This document shows positions 1 to 6,722 of a stretch of DNA of 16,718 nt, piece after piece. Origin of the DNA: Gemmatimonadales bacterium (GTDB taxonomy: Bacteria; Gemmatimonadota; Gemmatimonadetes; Gemmatimonadales; GWC2-71-9); NCBI GenBank assembly GCA_030597435.1, contig JAUVRV010000011.1, forward strand, positions 1-16,718. The letters run 5' to 3'. The stretch's first letter is position 1; the number at the start of each line of letters is the position of its first letter. The position numbers and the translations under genes are program-made. The notes under the pieces are model-generated. The model had not been told where the DNA came from and searched no databases. It saw only the letters and a program-made list of their open reading frames with translations.

Positions 1-748
1 CGATGATCAGGATCCCGCTCTTGCCACCTCCGCGCTTTGCGTCAAGCACGATCGCAGCCGTTTCATTTACGTCGGCTGAGACATCGAAGCGTAGGCCGTG
101 ATCCTCCAGTGCGAGTTCCGCGACGTTCATGCCGATCGACGAATCACCGGGTGCGGGGGTGTAGATCGGAACGCCATGTTCGTGTGCGACAGTAAGCATC
201 GACTTGTGCGTCAAGCCCAGGGCCTTTTCACGCTCTTTCAGGTACCCGCCCAACAGGTAGTGGTACTCAGCGGTACTCATCGGACGTTGGAATTCCGCAT
301 GTAACGAGACGTCGCGGATGAACTTGTCGGTACGCAGCAGCACTGTGTAGTCGAACAAGATATCGTAGATCCGGACAACCCCCTCTTCCCGCAACTGCAC
401 ATCATCTGTGAACGGCGAGCCCCTGTGCATCGAGAAGCCGAGCGCGAAGTGAGCATCGTGATAGAGATTGGCACCGGTTGACACAATCCAGTCAACGAAG
501 CCGGCTTCAATCAGCGGGATGACGGTCGACATTCCGAGGCCTGCTGGGGTCAACGCTCCGGTGATGCTCATACCGACCGTGGTATCTTCGGAGAGCATTT
601 TCTTGGTGAAAAGGTGGCACGCCTCCCTCAGACGACCTGCGTTGTACGCGTGGAAGGCACCATCGACCAACTCGGTGACGCTTTCACGACCGGTGAGCGG
701 ATTGGGATCGATGCTCCGTCCCGTCAAGTACGGGCTCTGCTCAGCCAT
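1..748 (-). CDS. Deoxyhypusine synthase-like protein (C-terminus beyond left edge)
   Basis: The 249 visible codons from an ATG at 748 match the NAD-dependent deoxyhypusine synthase fold, which transfers the aminobutyl group of spermidine or a related polyamine. Visible family blocks are GALTPAGLG (64-72), STGANLYHDAHFALG (90-104) and the NAD/polyamine-site block TPAPGDSSIGMNVAEL (197-212). The frame leaves the window just after AKRGGGKSGILII, so the family's catalytic Lys, which follows shortly after this point, is not visible. Bacteria lack eIF5A, so true hypusine formation is unlikely. Bacterial homologues have been linked to homospermidine or related polyamine chemistry, which is the best guess here. 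An AGAGGA ribosome site precedes the ATG by about 10 nt, and the gene lies 20 bp behind the LOG gene, so it is probably the last or a late gene of that operon. Family is well supported; substrate is inference. Confidence 0.85.
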   Translation of the reverse strand, partial: MAEQSPYLTGRSIDPNPLTGRESVTELVDGAFHAYNAGRLREACHLFTKKMLSEDTTVGMSITGALTPAGLGMSTVIPLIEAGFVDWIVSTGANLYHDAHFALGFSMHRGSPFTDDVQLREEGVVRIYDILFDYTVLLRTDKFIRDVSLHAEFQRPMSTAEYHYLLGGYLKEREKALGLTHKSMLTVAHEHGVPIYTPAPGDSSIGMNVAELALEDHGLRFDVSADVNETAAIVLDAKRGGGKSGILII

Positions 749-768
749 CTAACACGTCCTCTTCTCAA

Positions 769-1527
769 TCACGATTCGAGCTGTTCGAGCGATGCGTTGC
801 GCCAGTTGTCGAGCACGATCTCCACGACTTGGTCGGGGTCATCGGTGAGGTGGAACAGGTCCAGATCGTCGGGACCTATCTTACCCTCTGCCCTGACGGT
901 TGCGCCCAGCCAGTCAACGAATCCAGACCAATAGTCCTTGCCCATGAGCACTATTGGAATGGCACCGATCTTCCCAGTCTGGCGCAGTGTCAGGACCTCA
1001 CACAGCTCATCCAGCGTTCCGTAACCACCGGGCGGGAAAATGAACGCGGACGAGTACTTCACCAGCATGGTCTTGCGCGCGAACATATAGCGAAAGTGAA
1101 CCGTGCGATCCACGTACTGATTCACCTCTTGCTCTTGCGGTAGTTCGATATTGAGACCAATCGAGAGCGCCCCGGCCTCTTGAGCGCCGCGGTTGGCTGC
1201 TTCCATGACCCCACCACCCGCACCCGTGATTATCGCGAAGTTGTGCTCGCCGAGGAGGCGCGCGGTGTCAACTGTGCGCTGATACCAAAAGTTGTCGGCC
1301 GGTAACCGTGCGGAGCCAAAGAACGTGACCGCAGCGCGCACGTCGGCGAGTTCATCAAACCCCTCCACGAACTCGCCCAGGATCCTGAGGGCACGCCATG
1401 GATCGGTATGTACAAATGCACGCCGTTCGATAATCGACGGCGGCATGAACAGCCTTTCATCTGCCGTGAGGTGTTCCCCCGTGGAGAAGCTTGGATCAGG
1501 CTGTGAGGACTTCGATTGCTGCGACAT
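769..1527 (-). CDS. LOG family protein (TIGR00730), nucleotide 5'-monophosphate phosphoribohydrolase
   Basis: This is a 252-residue Rossmann-fold protein of the LOG family (often mislabelled lysine decarboxylase). Members hydrolyse the N-glycosidic bond of (modified) nucleoside 5'-monophosphates, releasing base and ribose 5-phosphate. Seen: GSARLP (71-76), TGAGGGVMEAANRGA (101-115), an Arg-Lys pair at 151-152 and the signature PGGYGTLDE (166-174). I chose the ATG at 1527 because AAGGAAG sits five to six bases upstream. The frame is open to 1590, but that would add 21 residues of unconserved sequence and lengthen the overlap with the aminotransferase gene. With the 1527 start the overlap is still 32 nt, so the two genes are probably translationally coupled. 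It is cytosolic by sequence. Which nucleotide it uses cannot be told from sequence. Confidence 0.92.
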   Translation of the reverse strand: MSQQSKSSQPDPSFSTGEHLTADERLFMPPSIIERRAFVHTDPWRALRILGEFVEGFDELADVRAAVTFFGSARLPADNFWYQRTVDTARLLGEHNFAIITGAGGGVMEAANRGAQEAGALSIGLNIELPQEQEVNQYVDRTVHFRYMFARKTMLVKYSSAFIFPPGGYGTLDELCEVLTLRQTGKIGAIPIVLMGKDYWSGFVDWLGATVRAEGKIGPDDLDLFHLTDDPDQVVEIVLDNWRNASLEQLES

Positions 1528-2650
1528 TGTCTTCCTTGAGATTGTAGAAGAATGGTGATAACCGGACATGGCCCGGTCGCGCATCGGCAATGATATTTGC
1601 GTCTGCCAGCCGTTTCACCTGCCCGCCCGGATCGTCGTGCGGGAGCATCACGATGGCGGCACGACAGTCGGGATGTGGGTGCACCTTGGGCTTCAATCCC
1701 GCTGACTGGGCGCCGGTTATGAGGTCTTCGGTGAGGTCGCTGACGACGTCACGAATCGTTGGCACGCCGATCTCACGTATGATCTCCAGTCCGCCGAGCT
1801 GAGTGAACACTGAGGACAGAGCCGGTGTACCCTGTTCGAACCGGCGTGCATCGCTGTGCCATACGATCTCACGTAGGTCGAATTCGAATTGCCGCTCGTT
1901 CGCGAACCAACCCGATACGGTCGGAACGAGCTCTTTGGTCAACTCGTCGCGAACGTAAAGGAACACAATCCCGGTTCCGCCTAGCAGCCACTTCAGGCCC
2001 CCGGCACAGAGAAAATCGACACCGGTATCGTGCACATCAAGCGGGATCTGCCCAACACTCTGGTAAGCATCCACAAAGCACAAAGCGCCGTTCTCGTGTG
2101 CAACCCTGGCAATCGCCTTGATGTCCTGGACGGCCCCGGAAGTGAAGAACACATGCGACGTGGCAACCAGTGCCGTTCGGTCGTCCACAGCTTCTGCGAT
2201 TGCTGCGACCGGTACAGAGATGCCATCGGGACTGTCTACCACGACCAACTCCACACCGGCAGGCCGTTTGACAAACCACTGGTACGCCACGGTTGGGAAG
2301 TCCAGTGAGGTAGTCACGACCCTAGGCCGGCTGCGATAGTCGATCGTGCTGGCGAGCACCGCCGTGGCAGTAGAGACGGATGCATGCAGGGCTATCTCGC
2401 TCGGACGTGCGGCGATAACCTGAGCGTAACCATCTCGCAGTTCACCTAGAGCCTCCCACCACACGTCGTACCAAGCGGAGGCACCTCTGGCATGCCACAT
2501 CGAGTGGAAATCGGCCACACGTTGCTCCACCCGGGTCGAAAGCGCTCCGAGGGAACAGGAATTCAGGTAGATTTTCTCTTCAAAGATCGGGAACTCGGCC
2601 CGGTAGTGCGCGAGCGCGTGTTCTTTGGTACGGCTCGAAGAAGTAGTCAT
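1496..2650 (-). CDS. Class V aminotransferase-fold PLP enzyme (kynureninase/isopenicillin epimerase-like)
   Basis: A 384-residue PLP enzyme of fold type I, class V family. The Schiff-base lysine is K220 in GGLKWLLGGTG, and the pyridine-nitrogen aspartate is D194 in FVDAYQSVGQ. IYLNSCSLGALS (27-38) resembles the substrate-entry strand of these enzymes. It lacks the RTGHHC cysteine loop of SufS, so it is not an obvious cysteine desulfurase. Kynureninase-like hydrolase, epimerase and small-molecule lyase all remain possible. The ATG at 2650 was chosen although a TTG lies three codons upstream. Neither has a Shine-Dalgarno sequence, but a TATATT hexamer ends seven bases before the ATG, which fits leaderless initiation. 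Its end overlaps the LOG gene, so it heads an operon with LOG and the DHS-like gene. Family is sure; reaction is unknown. Confidence 0.88.
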   Translation of the reverse strand: MTTSSSRTKEHALAHYRAEFPIFEEKIYLNSCSLGALSTRVEQRVADFHSMWHARGASAWYDVWWEALGELRDGYAQVIAARPSEIALHASVSTATAVLASTIDYRSRPRVVTTSLDFPTVAYQWFVKRPAGVELVVVDSPDGISVPVAAIAEAVDDRTALVATSHVFFTSGAVQDIKAIARVAHENGALCFVDAYQSVGQIPLDVHDTGVDFLCAGGLKWLLGGTGIVFLYVRDELTKELVPTVSGWFANERQFEFDLREIVWHSDARRFEQGTPALSSVFTQLGGLEIIREIGVPTIRDVVSDLTEDLITGAQSAGLKPKVHPHPDCRAAIVMLPHDDPGGQVKRLADANIIADARPGHVRLSPFFYNLKEDNVAAIEVLTA

Positions 2651-2657
2651 GTGCGCC

Positions 2658-2687
2658 AATATAAGCCGGTTGTGAAGGCCGAGTCAG
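2658..2687 (-). promoter_or_regulatory. Probable promoter of aminotransferase-LOG-DHS-like operon, leaderless
   Basis: Read on the minus strand, CTGACT (2687-2682), an 18-base spacer and TATATT (2663-2658) form a sigma-70-type pair. Only seven bases separate the -10 from the ATG at 2650, so transcription would start at or next to that A. No ribosome-binding sequence is present. The -35 overlaps the stop codon of the upstream membrane-protein gene (2684-2686). Confidence 0.55.
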
Positions 2688-2944
2688 GTACTGGAGGGAG
2701 GGCTCGGATTGTGTCGGCTACGGACAAGGGACCACAGACTGATCCCCGCCCAGGTGAACTCGAGAATGACAAAGCCTGCACGGCGATCCCAAAGTGCTAC
2801 AATTATCAGAAGTGTGGCACCGACTAGGTTGAACCATAAGTACACTCCGTCGCGGTCGGACCATTTGCGGCGCTGTAGCATGAGGTAGGCGACCAACACT
2901 ATCCCAGCACCAAAGAGGGATGCCAATTGGATCAAGACGTTCAC
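2684..2944 (-). CDS. Small three-pass membrane protein, CBU_0592-like
   Basis: An 86-residue hydrophobic protein with three predicted membrane helices (about 3-23, 36-53 and 57-75) separated by the charged turns QRRKWSDRD and WDRRAG. The pattern ending in VILEFTWAGISLWSLVR resembles the small CBU_0592-type membrane family, whose function is not established. The GTG at 2944 was chosen because GAGGAG lies five bases upstream. The same frame runs open to 3133, but upstream residues are unlike the family and would lie antisense to the plus-strand gene. The first 18 nt overlap, head to head, the start of that plus-strand gene. The gene precedes the aminotransferase by 33 bp but the latter seems to have its own promoter. 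Confidence 0.75.
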   Translation of the reverse strand: MNVLIQLASLFGAGIVLVAYLMLQRRKWSDRDGVYLWFNLVGATLLIIVALWDRRAGFVILEFTWAGISLWSLVRSRHNPSPPSST

Positions 2945-3220
2945 AACAACTCCTCTGAAACAGATGGTGGTTGGCTGGGCCTGGCCGCACGTCTCACGCT
3001 TCGAGCGTTGATCAACCCACGTCTGGCGGTCGATCTCTTGCGCCTCGTCTGGGCGTTCCGTGCCCGGAATTGGTATCACACGCCACCGTTCCTGCCAGTG
3101 CCCCCAAAGGAGTACATCCGCTGGCGTATGCACACGGTATTCGGCGACGAGTCGGCCGTTCCGGCTCTCGAAGATGTGGTACGGTTTGCGCGCTGGCGAC
3201 GCGAGGTCATGCGGCTGTGA
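2927..3220 (+). CDS. Conserved-looking uncharacterised small protein upstream of queG
   Basis: A 97-residue basic, Arg/Trp-rich protein I cannot assign to a function. It has an amphipathic stretch (ARLTLRALINPRLAVDLLRL, 21-40), an aromatic-basic segment (WAFRARNWYHTPPFLPVPP, 42-60) and an acidic-aromatic tail around GDESAVPALEDVVRFARW. The Pro-rich centre and absence of a clear transmembrane helix suggest a small soluble or peripheral protein. The TTG at 2927 is the likely start: AGAGGGA lies seven bases upstream. No in-frame ATG exists near the N-terminus. The last four bases overlap the queG start (GTGA), implying translational coupling. It is convincing as a gene because overlap and ribosome site agree, but function is open. 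Confidence 0.65.
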   Translation: MDQDVHNNSSETDGGWLGLAARLTLRALINPRLAVDLLRLVWAFRARNWYHTPPFLPVPPKEYIRWRMHTVFGDESAVPALEDVVRFARWRREVMRL

Positions 3221-4188
3221 CGCCCCTGAAGAGAGCAGAGGCGGTCAAGCAACGTGCCGTCCAGCTAGGCTTCGACACGGTCGGAATCACAGATCTTCGT
3301 CCCACGCCACATAGATCGGAACTGAGAGCGTGGCTCCGCTCGGGCATGGCCGGAACAATGAGGTACTTGCATCGCCAAGAAGGGCGGCGGGCGGAGCCCG
3401 CCACAGTCCTCCCGGGCGCGCACCGCGCAATAGCCCTAACGAGAAGCTACTTCAATTCCGAGGGTAACCAACCGGGTGGGAGCGGGCGTGTAGCGAAGTA
3501 CGCCAGGGGTCGGGACTACCACGAGTCACTCAGGAAACCATTGCAGGAACTATCGGATTACGTGGAATTCCTGGGAGGCGGCGACACAGTTGCGCGCTTC
3601 TACGTCGACGCCGGGCCGGTTCCCGAAAGAGAACTAGCGCAGCGTGCCGGGCTAGGCTGGATCGGCAAGAACACCATGCTGATATCGCCCACGCGGGGGT
3701 CGTTTTCCTTCCTGGCCACGATTCTGACGAACCTGGACGTTCCGATCGACGAACCGTTCGAGACCGACCGTTGCGGTAGTTGCACCCGCTGCCTAGATGC
3801 ATGTCCCACCGACGCATTTCCTCGCGAACGCGTGCTCGATAGCCAGCGTTGCATATCATACTTGACGATCGAATACCGAGGAGACGTTACCGCTGAACTG
3901 CAGGAGCTGATGGGGAACTGGATCTTCGGCTGCGATGTGTGCCAGGACGTGTGTCCTTGGAACACCAAGTTCGCATCGGTCGCAAACGATCACGTACTGC
4001 AACTCGACCCTTCCCGCGCCTTTGTCGACCTAGCTATGCTTATTACAACGAGTGATGCGGAGTTTCTCGATAGGTATGCGTGGACCCCAATCGAGCGGCC
4101 GGGTGCGGTTGGAATGAGACGCAATGCCAAGATCGCGGTTGAGAATTTGAGGAGGGAGGCCAAGTGGCAGACGTTCCAGACACAGTGA
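3217..4188 (+). CDS. queG: Epoxyqueuosine reductase QueG
   Basis: A 323-residue protein that catalyses the last step of queuosine synthesis, reducing epoxyqueuosine to queuosine on tRNA anticodons with cobalamin and two 4Fe-4S clusters. Seen: the catalytic-region block YVDAGPVPERELAQRAGLGW (129-148) with the proton-donor Asp at 131, WIGKNTMLI, the first cluster motif CGSCTRCLDACP (C186, C189, C192, C196), C212, and the second motif CDVCQDVCPWN (C239, C242, C246). Length is somewhat short against typical QueG (about 310-380), lacking the C-terminal HEAT repeats of longer forms. The GTG at 3217 overlaps the preceding stop codon; the frame is open upstream to 2971 but the residues there are antisense-like noise, and alignment to the family begins at LKRAEAVKQRAVQLGFD. 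No other queuosine gene lies in the window. Confidence 0.95.
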   Translation: MTPLKRAEAVKQRAVQLGFDTVGITDLRPTPHRSELRAWLRSGMAGTMRYLHRQEGRRAEPATVLPGAHRAIALTRSYFNSEGNQPGGSGRVAKYARGRDYHESLRKPLQELSDYVEFLGGGDTVARFYVDAGPVPERELAQRAGLGWIGKNTMLISPTRGSFSFLATILTNLDVPIDEPFETDRCGSCTRCLDACPTDAFPRERVLDSQRCISYLTIEYRGDVTAELQELMGNWIFGCDVCQDVCPWNTKFASVANDHVLQLDPSRAFVDLAMLITTSDAEFLDRYAWTPIERPGAVGMRRNAKIAVENLRREAKWQTFQTQ

Positions 4189-4469
4189 CCGATCCGGTAC
4201 TGCGAGCCCGCCTCAACGAGATTCAGCAAAGACTACACGAAGTGCTAGCGCGCGTCGACGTACACCATAGGCTGGTAGGGAAGCCGGCGGATTTCCATGT
4301 GATCTCGGGCCAGACATTCGAGATCGTGTTCAAGGAAGTACCCAGTATCGATGAAGCCGAGATCATGGGTGTCAAACAGTTGATCGGCGAGAAGTGTTAC
4401 TGTCATGTGTTTCCACAGACGGCGGAGACGCTTGCAGTGAGGTTTGTGCTGCCGCTGAGAAGGCGGTAA
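4164..4469 (+). CDS. Uncharacterised 101-residue protein coupled to queG
   Basis: I do not recognise this protein. The N-terminal third is an amphipathic helix (VLRARLNEIQQRLHEVLARV, 12-31), and the rest looks like a small alpha/beta domain with strands around FHVISGQTFEIVFKEV and AVRFVLPLRRR. It has two cysteines (KCYCHVF) but no recognisable metal motif. Start GTG at 4164 is well supported: GGAGGGAGG ends four bases upstream. The start lies 25 nt inside queG, so expression is probably coupled. It converges on the NIF3-family gene with a 22-bp gap and no terminator-like hairpin. A real gene by ribosome site and placement; no function can be assigned. Confidence 0.7.
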   Translation: MADVPDTVTDPVLRARLNEIQQRLHEVLARVDVHHRLVGKPADFHVISGQTFEIVFKEVPSIDEAEIMGVKQLIGEKCYCHVFPQTAETLAVRFVLPLRRR

Positions 4470-4491
4470 AGGGAAGCGACTTGCCCCAGCG

Positions 4492-5247
4492 TCACATTCC
4501 TGTCGGATGATCGATGAAGTCCCATGGCCAACCGAACCTCTCCTCAATGTGCTCTGCAAGCGCCTTGACACCGACGGTCTCGGTGGCATAGTGACCGGCG
4601 TAGATCACATTCAATCCCGACTCCTCGGCATCGAAGTAAGTGTGATGTGCGCCTTCACCGGTGAGGTACGTATCCAGGCCCGCGGCCCGCGCTTGTTCGA
4701 TGAAGCCCCCACCACCTCCCGTTACAACCCCCACCCGATCTACCCGATCCGGTCCTGCCGCTATGACTCGTGGTTCGACACCAAGGCAGCTACTGACGCG
4801 AGCGGTGAAATCGTGCAAGGATAAACTGAGCCGACCGCTCAGTCCGATCGCCTGTCCTTTGGTGTCGGCGAACGGCTCAGTTCCTTCCAGGCCGAGCATC
4901 CTGGCAAGTACGGCGTTGTTGCCAACGTCCGGATGCAGATCCAGCGGGAGGTGAACTGAATAAAGCGCGGTATCCGATTGGACCAGCTTGCGGATGCGCA
5001 GACCATGACGCCCTGTCAATGGCTCGAGACCACGCCAGAAGAGTCCATGGTGCACGAGCAAGAGGTCGGCGCCCAGGCCTGAGGCTCTGTCAATGACCGC
5101 CTGGCAGGCGTCCACCGCGACCGCGAGCCGGGTCACCGAGCCCGAGTTCTCTACTTGCAGCCCGTTAACCGCTTCAGGGTAGTCGCCGACCTCAGATATC
5201 CTGAGGTAGGCGTCCAAGTAGTTGACGAGTGCCTCAAGATCAGTCAT
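4492..5247 (-). CDS. NIF3-family dinuclear metal protein (Nif3/YbgI/DUF34)
   Basis: A 251-residue protein of the NIF3-like family, toroidal hexamers with a dinuclear metal site whose cellular role is unsettled (often filed as GTP cyclohydrolase I type 2-like). The expected metal ligands are all present: H66-H67 in VHHGLFW, D103 in HLPLDLHPDVGNN, and H219 and E223 in GHYATETVG. The glycine-rich segment GVVTGGGGGF (173-182) is also typical. The C-terminus DFIDHPTGM is normal for the family, so the gene is intact. The ATG at 5247 is preferred over an in-frame ATG at 5298 because GGGGAG lies seven bases upstream and homology begins at LEALVNYLD. It follows the bactofilin gene on the same strand but across a 217-bp AT-rich gap with its own likely promoter. 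Confidence 0.93.
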   Translation of the reverse strand: MTDLEALVNYLDAYLRISEVGDYPEAVNGLQVENSGSVTRLAVAVDACQAVIDRASGLGADLLLVHHGLFWRGLEPLTGRHGLRIRKLVQSDTALYSVHLPLDLHPDVGNNAVLARMLGLEGTEPFADTKGQAIGLSGRLSLSLHDFTARVSSCLGVEPRVIAAGPDRVDRVGVVTGGGGGFIEQARAAGLDTYLTGEGAHHTYFDAEESGLNVIYAGHYATETVGVKALAEHIEERFGWPWDFIDHPTGM

Positions 5248-5325
5248 TGCTGGGCTCCCCGCCTCCTTGTTGTCGCTTCGTGGATCGGCGAATTGCATGC
5301 TGAACAGAAACGACAGTAAGACAAT

Positions 5326-5331
5326 ATTATA
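5326..5331 (-). promoter_or_regulatory. Candidate -10 box for the NIF3-family gene
   Basis: A perfect TATAAT reads leftward here, about 80 bp before the chosen start at 5247. With 17-bp spacing the -35 would be TTTTAG, a weak match. The leader would be about 70 nt. The surrounding gap (5248-5464) is about 59% AT, clearly more than the genes, and contains no other gene that I can see. Confidence 0.45.
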
Positions 5332-5410
5332 ACAGCACCGTCATAACACTAAAACTGCGCCAATGAACAAGTGAACCGCATGTAACTGGCTGTAATAGAA
5401 TACGTTACGG

Positions 5411-5431
5411 TAATTCGCACATAATTCACAT
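5411..5431. repeat. Two phased TAATTC(G)CACA repeats in bactofilin-nif3 gap
   Basis: TAATTCGCACA (5411-5421) is followed directly by TAATTCACAT (5422-5431). The TAATTC elements start 11 bases apart, one helical turn, so a protein could contact both from the same face. The function is unknown and the repeat is short enough to be chance. Confidence 0.3.
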
Positions 5432-5464
5432 GAGGGTGTGGAAATCCTGCAGCTGTACCTATAG

Positions 5465-5926
5465 CTACTGAATCGCGCTATTGCGGTCAGAGACGCTAGC
5501 GGAGTTGGGCTTCGCACCCACAGGCTGGCTGGCACCTGCTGACGGATTCCCCATTCTCACGTTGCCGTTGACCTCTCCACCTTCGTGTACCAGAATCCGG
5601 GGGGTGGCAATGTCGCCCTGCACGGTGGCCGTGGTCTGCACTTCTACGCGTTCCGACGCTTGGATCGAGCCTGTGACCGTACCACCAATGATTGCCTCTT
5701 TGGTGACGACGTCCCCGTTCACCCTACCCCCCTTCGAGACCAGGACCTGGCGTTCAGCATGGATGTTGCCCTCGACCACGCCGTCGATCTTCACGACCCC
5801 TTCGGTCTTGAGTTCACCGGTGATCGTTAGGTCCGGCGCCACGATGGAGAGGGTGCTGTCACGTCCGTGACCGCGCGCTTGATTGTCCGGCATACCGTCA
5901 TGCTCCCCCGACGAAAATATTGCCAT
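5465..5926 (-). CDS. Bactofilin
   Basis: A 153-residue bactofilin, a polymerising cytoskeletal protein with a right-handed beta-helix core. The core spans about residues 26-125, with the rhythmic G-x-(V/I)-x-G pattern: LTITGELKTEGVVKIDGVVEGN, then GGRVNGDVVTKEAIIGGTVTGSI, then GGEVNGNV. Short disordered Ser/Pro/Asn-rich tails flank it, as usual. Start ATG at 5926 has AGGGAG seven bases upstream, and MAIF is a plausible bactofilin N-terminus. An alternative ATG at 5893 with GGGGGAG nine bases upstream would place the start just after the M23 stop. With the 5926 start it overlaps the M23 gene by 29 nt. Bactofilins next to M23 peptidases direct cell-shape-determining wall cleavage in several bacteria. 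Here the pair is also in the parAB operon. Confidence 0.92.
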   Translation of the reverse strand: MAIFSSGEHDGMPDNQARGHGRDSTLSIVAPDLTITGELKTEGVVKIDGVVEGNIHAERQVLVSKGGRVNGDVVTKEAIIGGTVTGSIQASERVEVQTTATVQGDIATPRILVHEGGEVNGNVRMGNPSAGASQPVGAKPNSASVSDRNSAIQ

Positions 5927-6722
5927 TCCTGCACTCCCTAGTCACTTGTGATCTTGGGTCAATTGATCGCCCATCCTTCAGTATCTCAAAATGTAGATGA
6001 GGGGCTGTCGACCGACCCGTTGATCCGGAGAGCCCAATCACCTGACCTGCATGTGCCGAGTCACCTCGGGTGACTAGCAGACGTGAGGCGTGTCCGTACA
6101 TGCTCTGGTACCCATCGGGGTGTTGCAGCTTGACGAACAACCCGTACTCCGGGTCGCGGCCGGCGTCCAGCACAAAGCCGCCACCCGCAGCCCGGATGGG
6201 TGTCCCCTGGGCCACGGCTATGTCCAATCCCTGATGTTCCTCGGCCGCACCTCCCGGCTCGACCGGGCCGCGCGTTATGACACCTGCCTGGTCCAGCGGC
6301 CAGTGTACTGGGACGGATGGACCGTCTTCATAACAGGCTGCGGCATGCGGTATCCGCGCGACGACGGCATGCCAGGTGGGAACGTCCGCGTCCGGGCGTT
6401 GCAGCTCAGGTACCAGGTCGCCGCCCAGCATACCCCGCAGCTGTGTGTAACGGGCCTCGGCATATTCGAGCCTCTCGGCGAGTTGCATCACCTGCCGGTT
6501 CTCCTCGGTGAGTCGTTCTACGTCTCTGGTTAGACCAGGCACCCGTGCGGCTGTCCGCACGATGGGCGTATACAACGCCGCGGCTACGAGTATGACCACT
6601 GCGAGAACAATTCCCGCAATCATGCTGAAGCGCAAGAACCACAGAGGGACGCGAATCGACTTCGACTCCAGCTCACCTTCTTTGTGAATGATGATTGTCG
6701 CAGTGCGGCGTCTGTCGGTCAT
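5898..6722 (-). CDS. Membrane-anchored M23 (LytM) peptidoglycan endopeptidase
   Basis: A 274-residue zinc metallopeptidase that should cleave peptide cross-links in the cell wall. Layout: a short basic cytoplasmic tail (1-26), one membrane helix (about 27-52), a helical or coiled-coil spacer rich in Glu/Arg/Leu (about 64-97), then the M23 domain. All expected zinc and catalytic residues are visible: H163 and D167 in HQGLD, H211 in YGHAS, H242 and H244 in HLHFEI. It therefore looks catalytically competent rather than a degenerate regulatory LytM protein. The ATG at 6722 overlaps the parB stop as ATGA. A GGGAG element lies too far upstream (about 13 nt) to be ideal, so translation may depend on coupling. 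It is followed by bactofilin with a 29-nt overlap. Confidence 0.93.
   Translation of the reverse strand: MTDRRRTATIIIHKEGELESKSIRVPLWFLRFSMIAGIVLAVVILVAAALYTPIVRTAARVPGLTRDVERLTEENRQVMQLAERLEYAEARYTQLRGMLGGDLVPELQRPDADVPTWHAVVARIPHAAACYEDGPSVPVHWPLDQAGVITRGPVEPGGAAEEHQGLDIAVAQGTPIRAAGGGFVLDAGRDPEYGLFVKLQHPDGYQSMYGHASRLLVTRGDSAHAGQVIGLSGSTGRSTAPHLHFEILKDGRSIDPRSQVTRECRNGNIFVGGA

Noticed and set aside
2..33. GGGKSG in the DHS-like protein as a P-loop
   Set aside because: It belongs to the deoxyhypusine-synthase fold context and lacks the preceding strand and spacing of a Walker A motif.
2971..3216. Upstream extension of the QueG reading frame
   Set aside because: The added 82 residues are low-order Arg/Ser/Pro sequence overlapping another gene in a different frame. 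QueG homology starts right after the GTG at 3217.
5248..5464. AT-rich gap as a replication origin
   Set aside because: No TTATCCACA-type boxes are seen; the nearest matches are 7 of 9. The promoter for the NIF3-family gene explains the AT content well enough.
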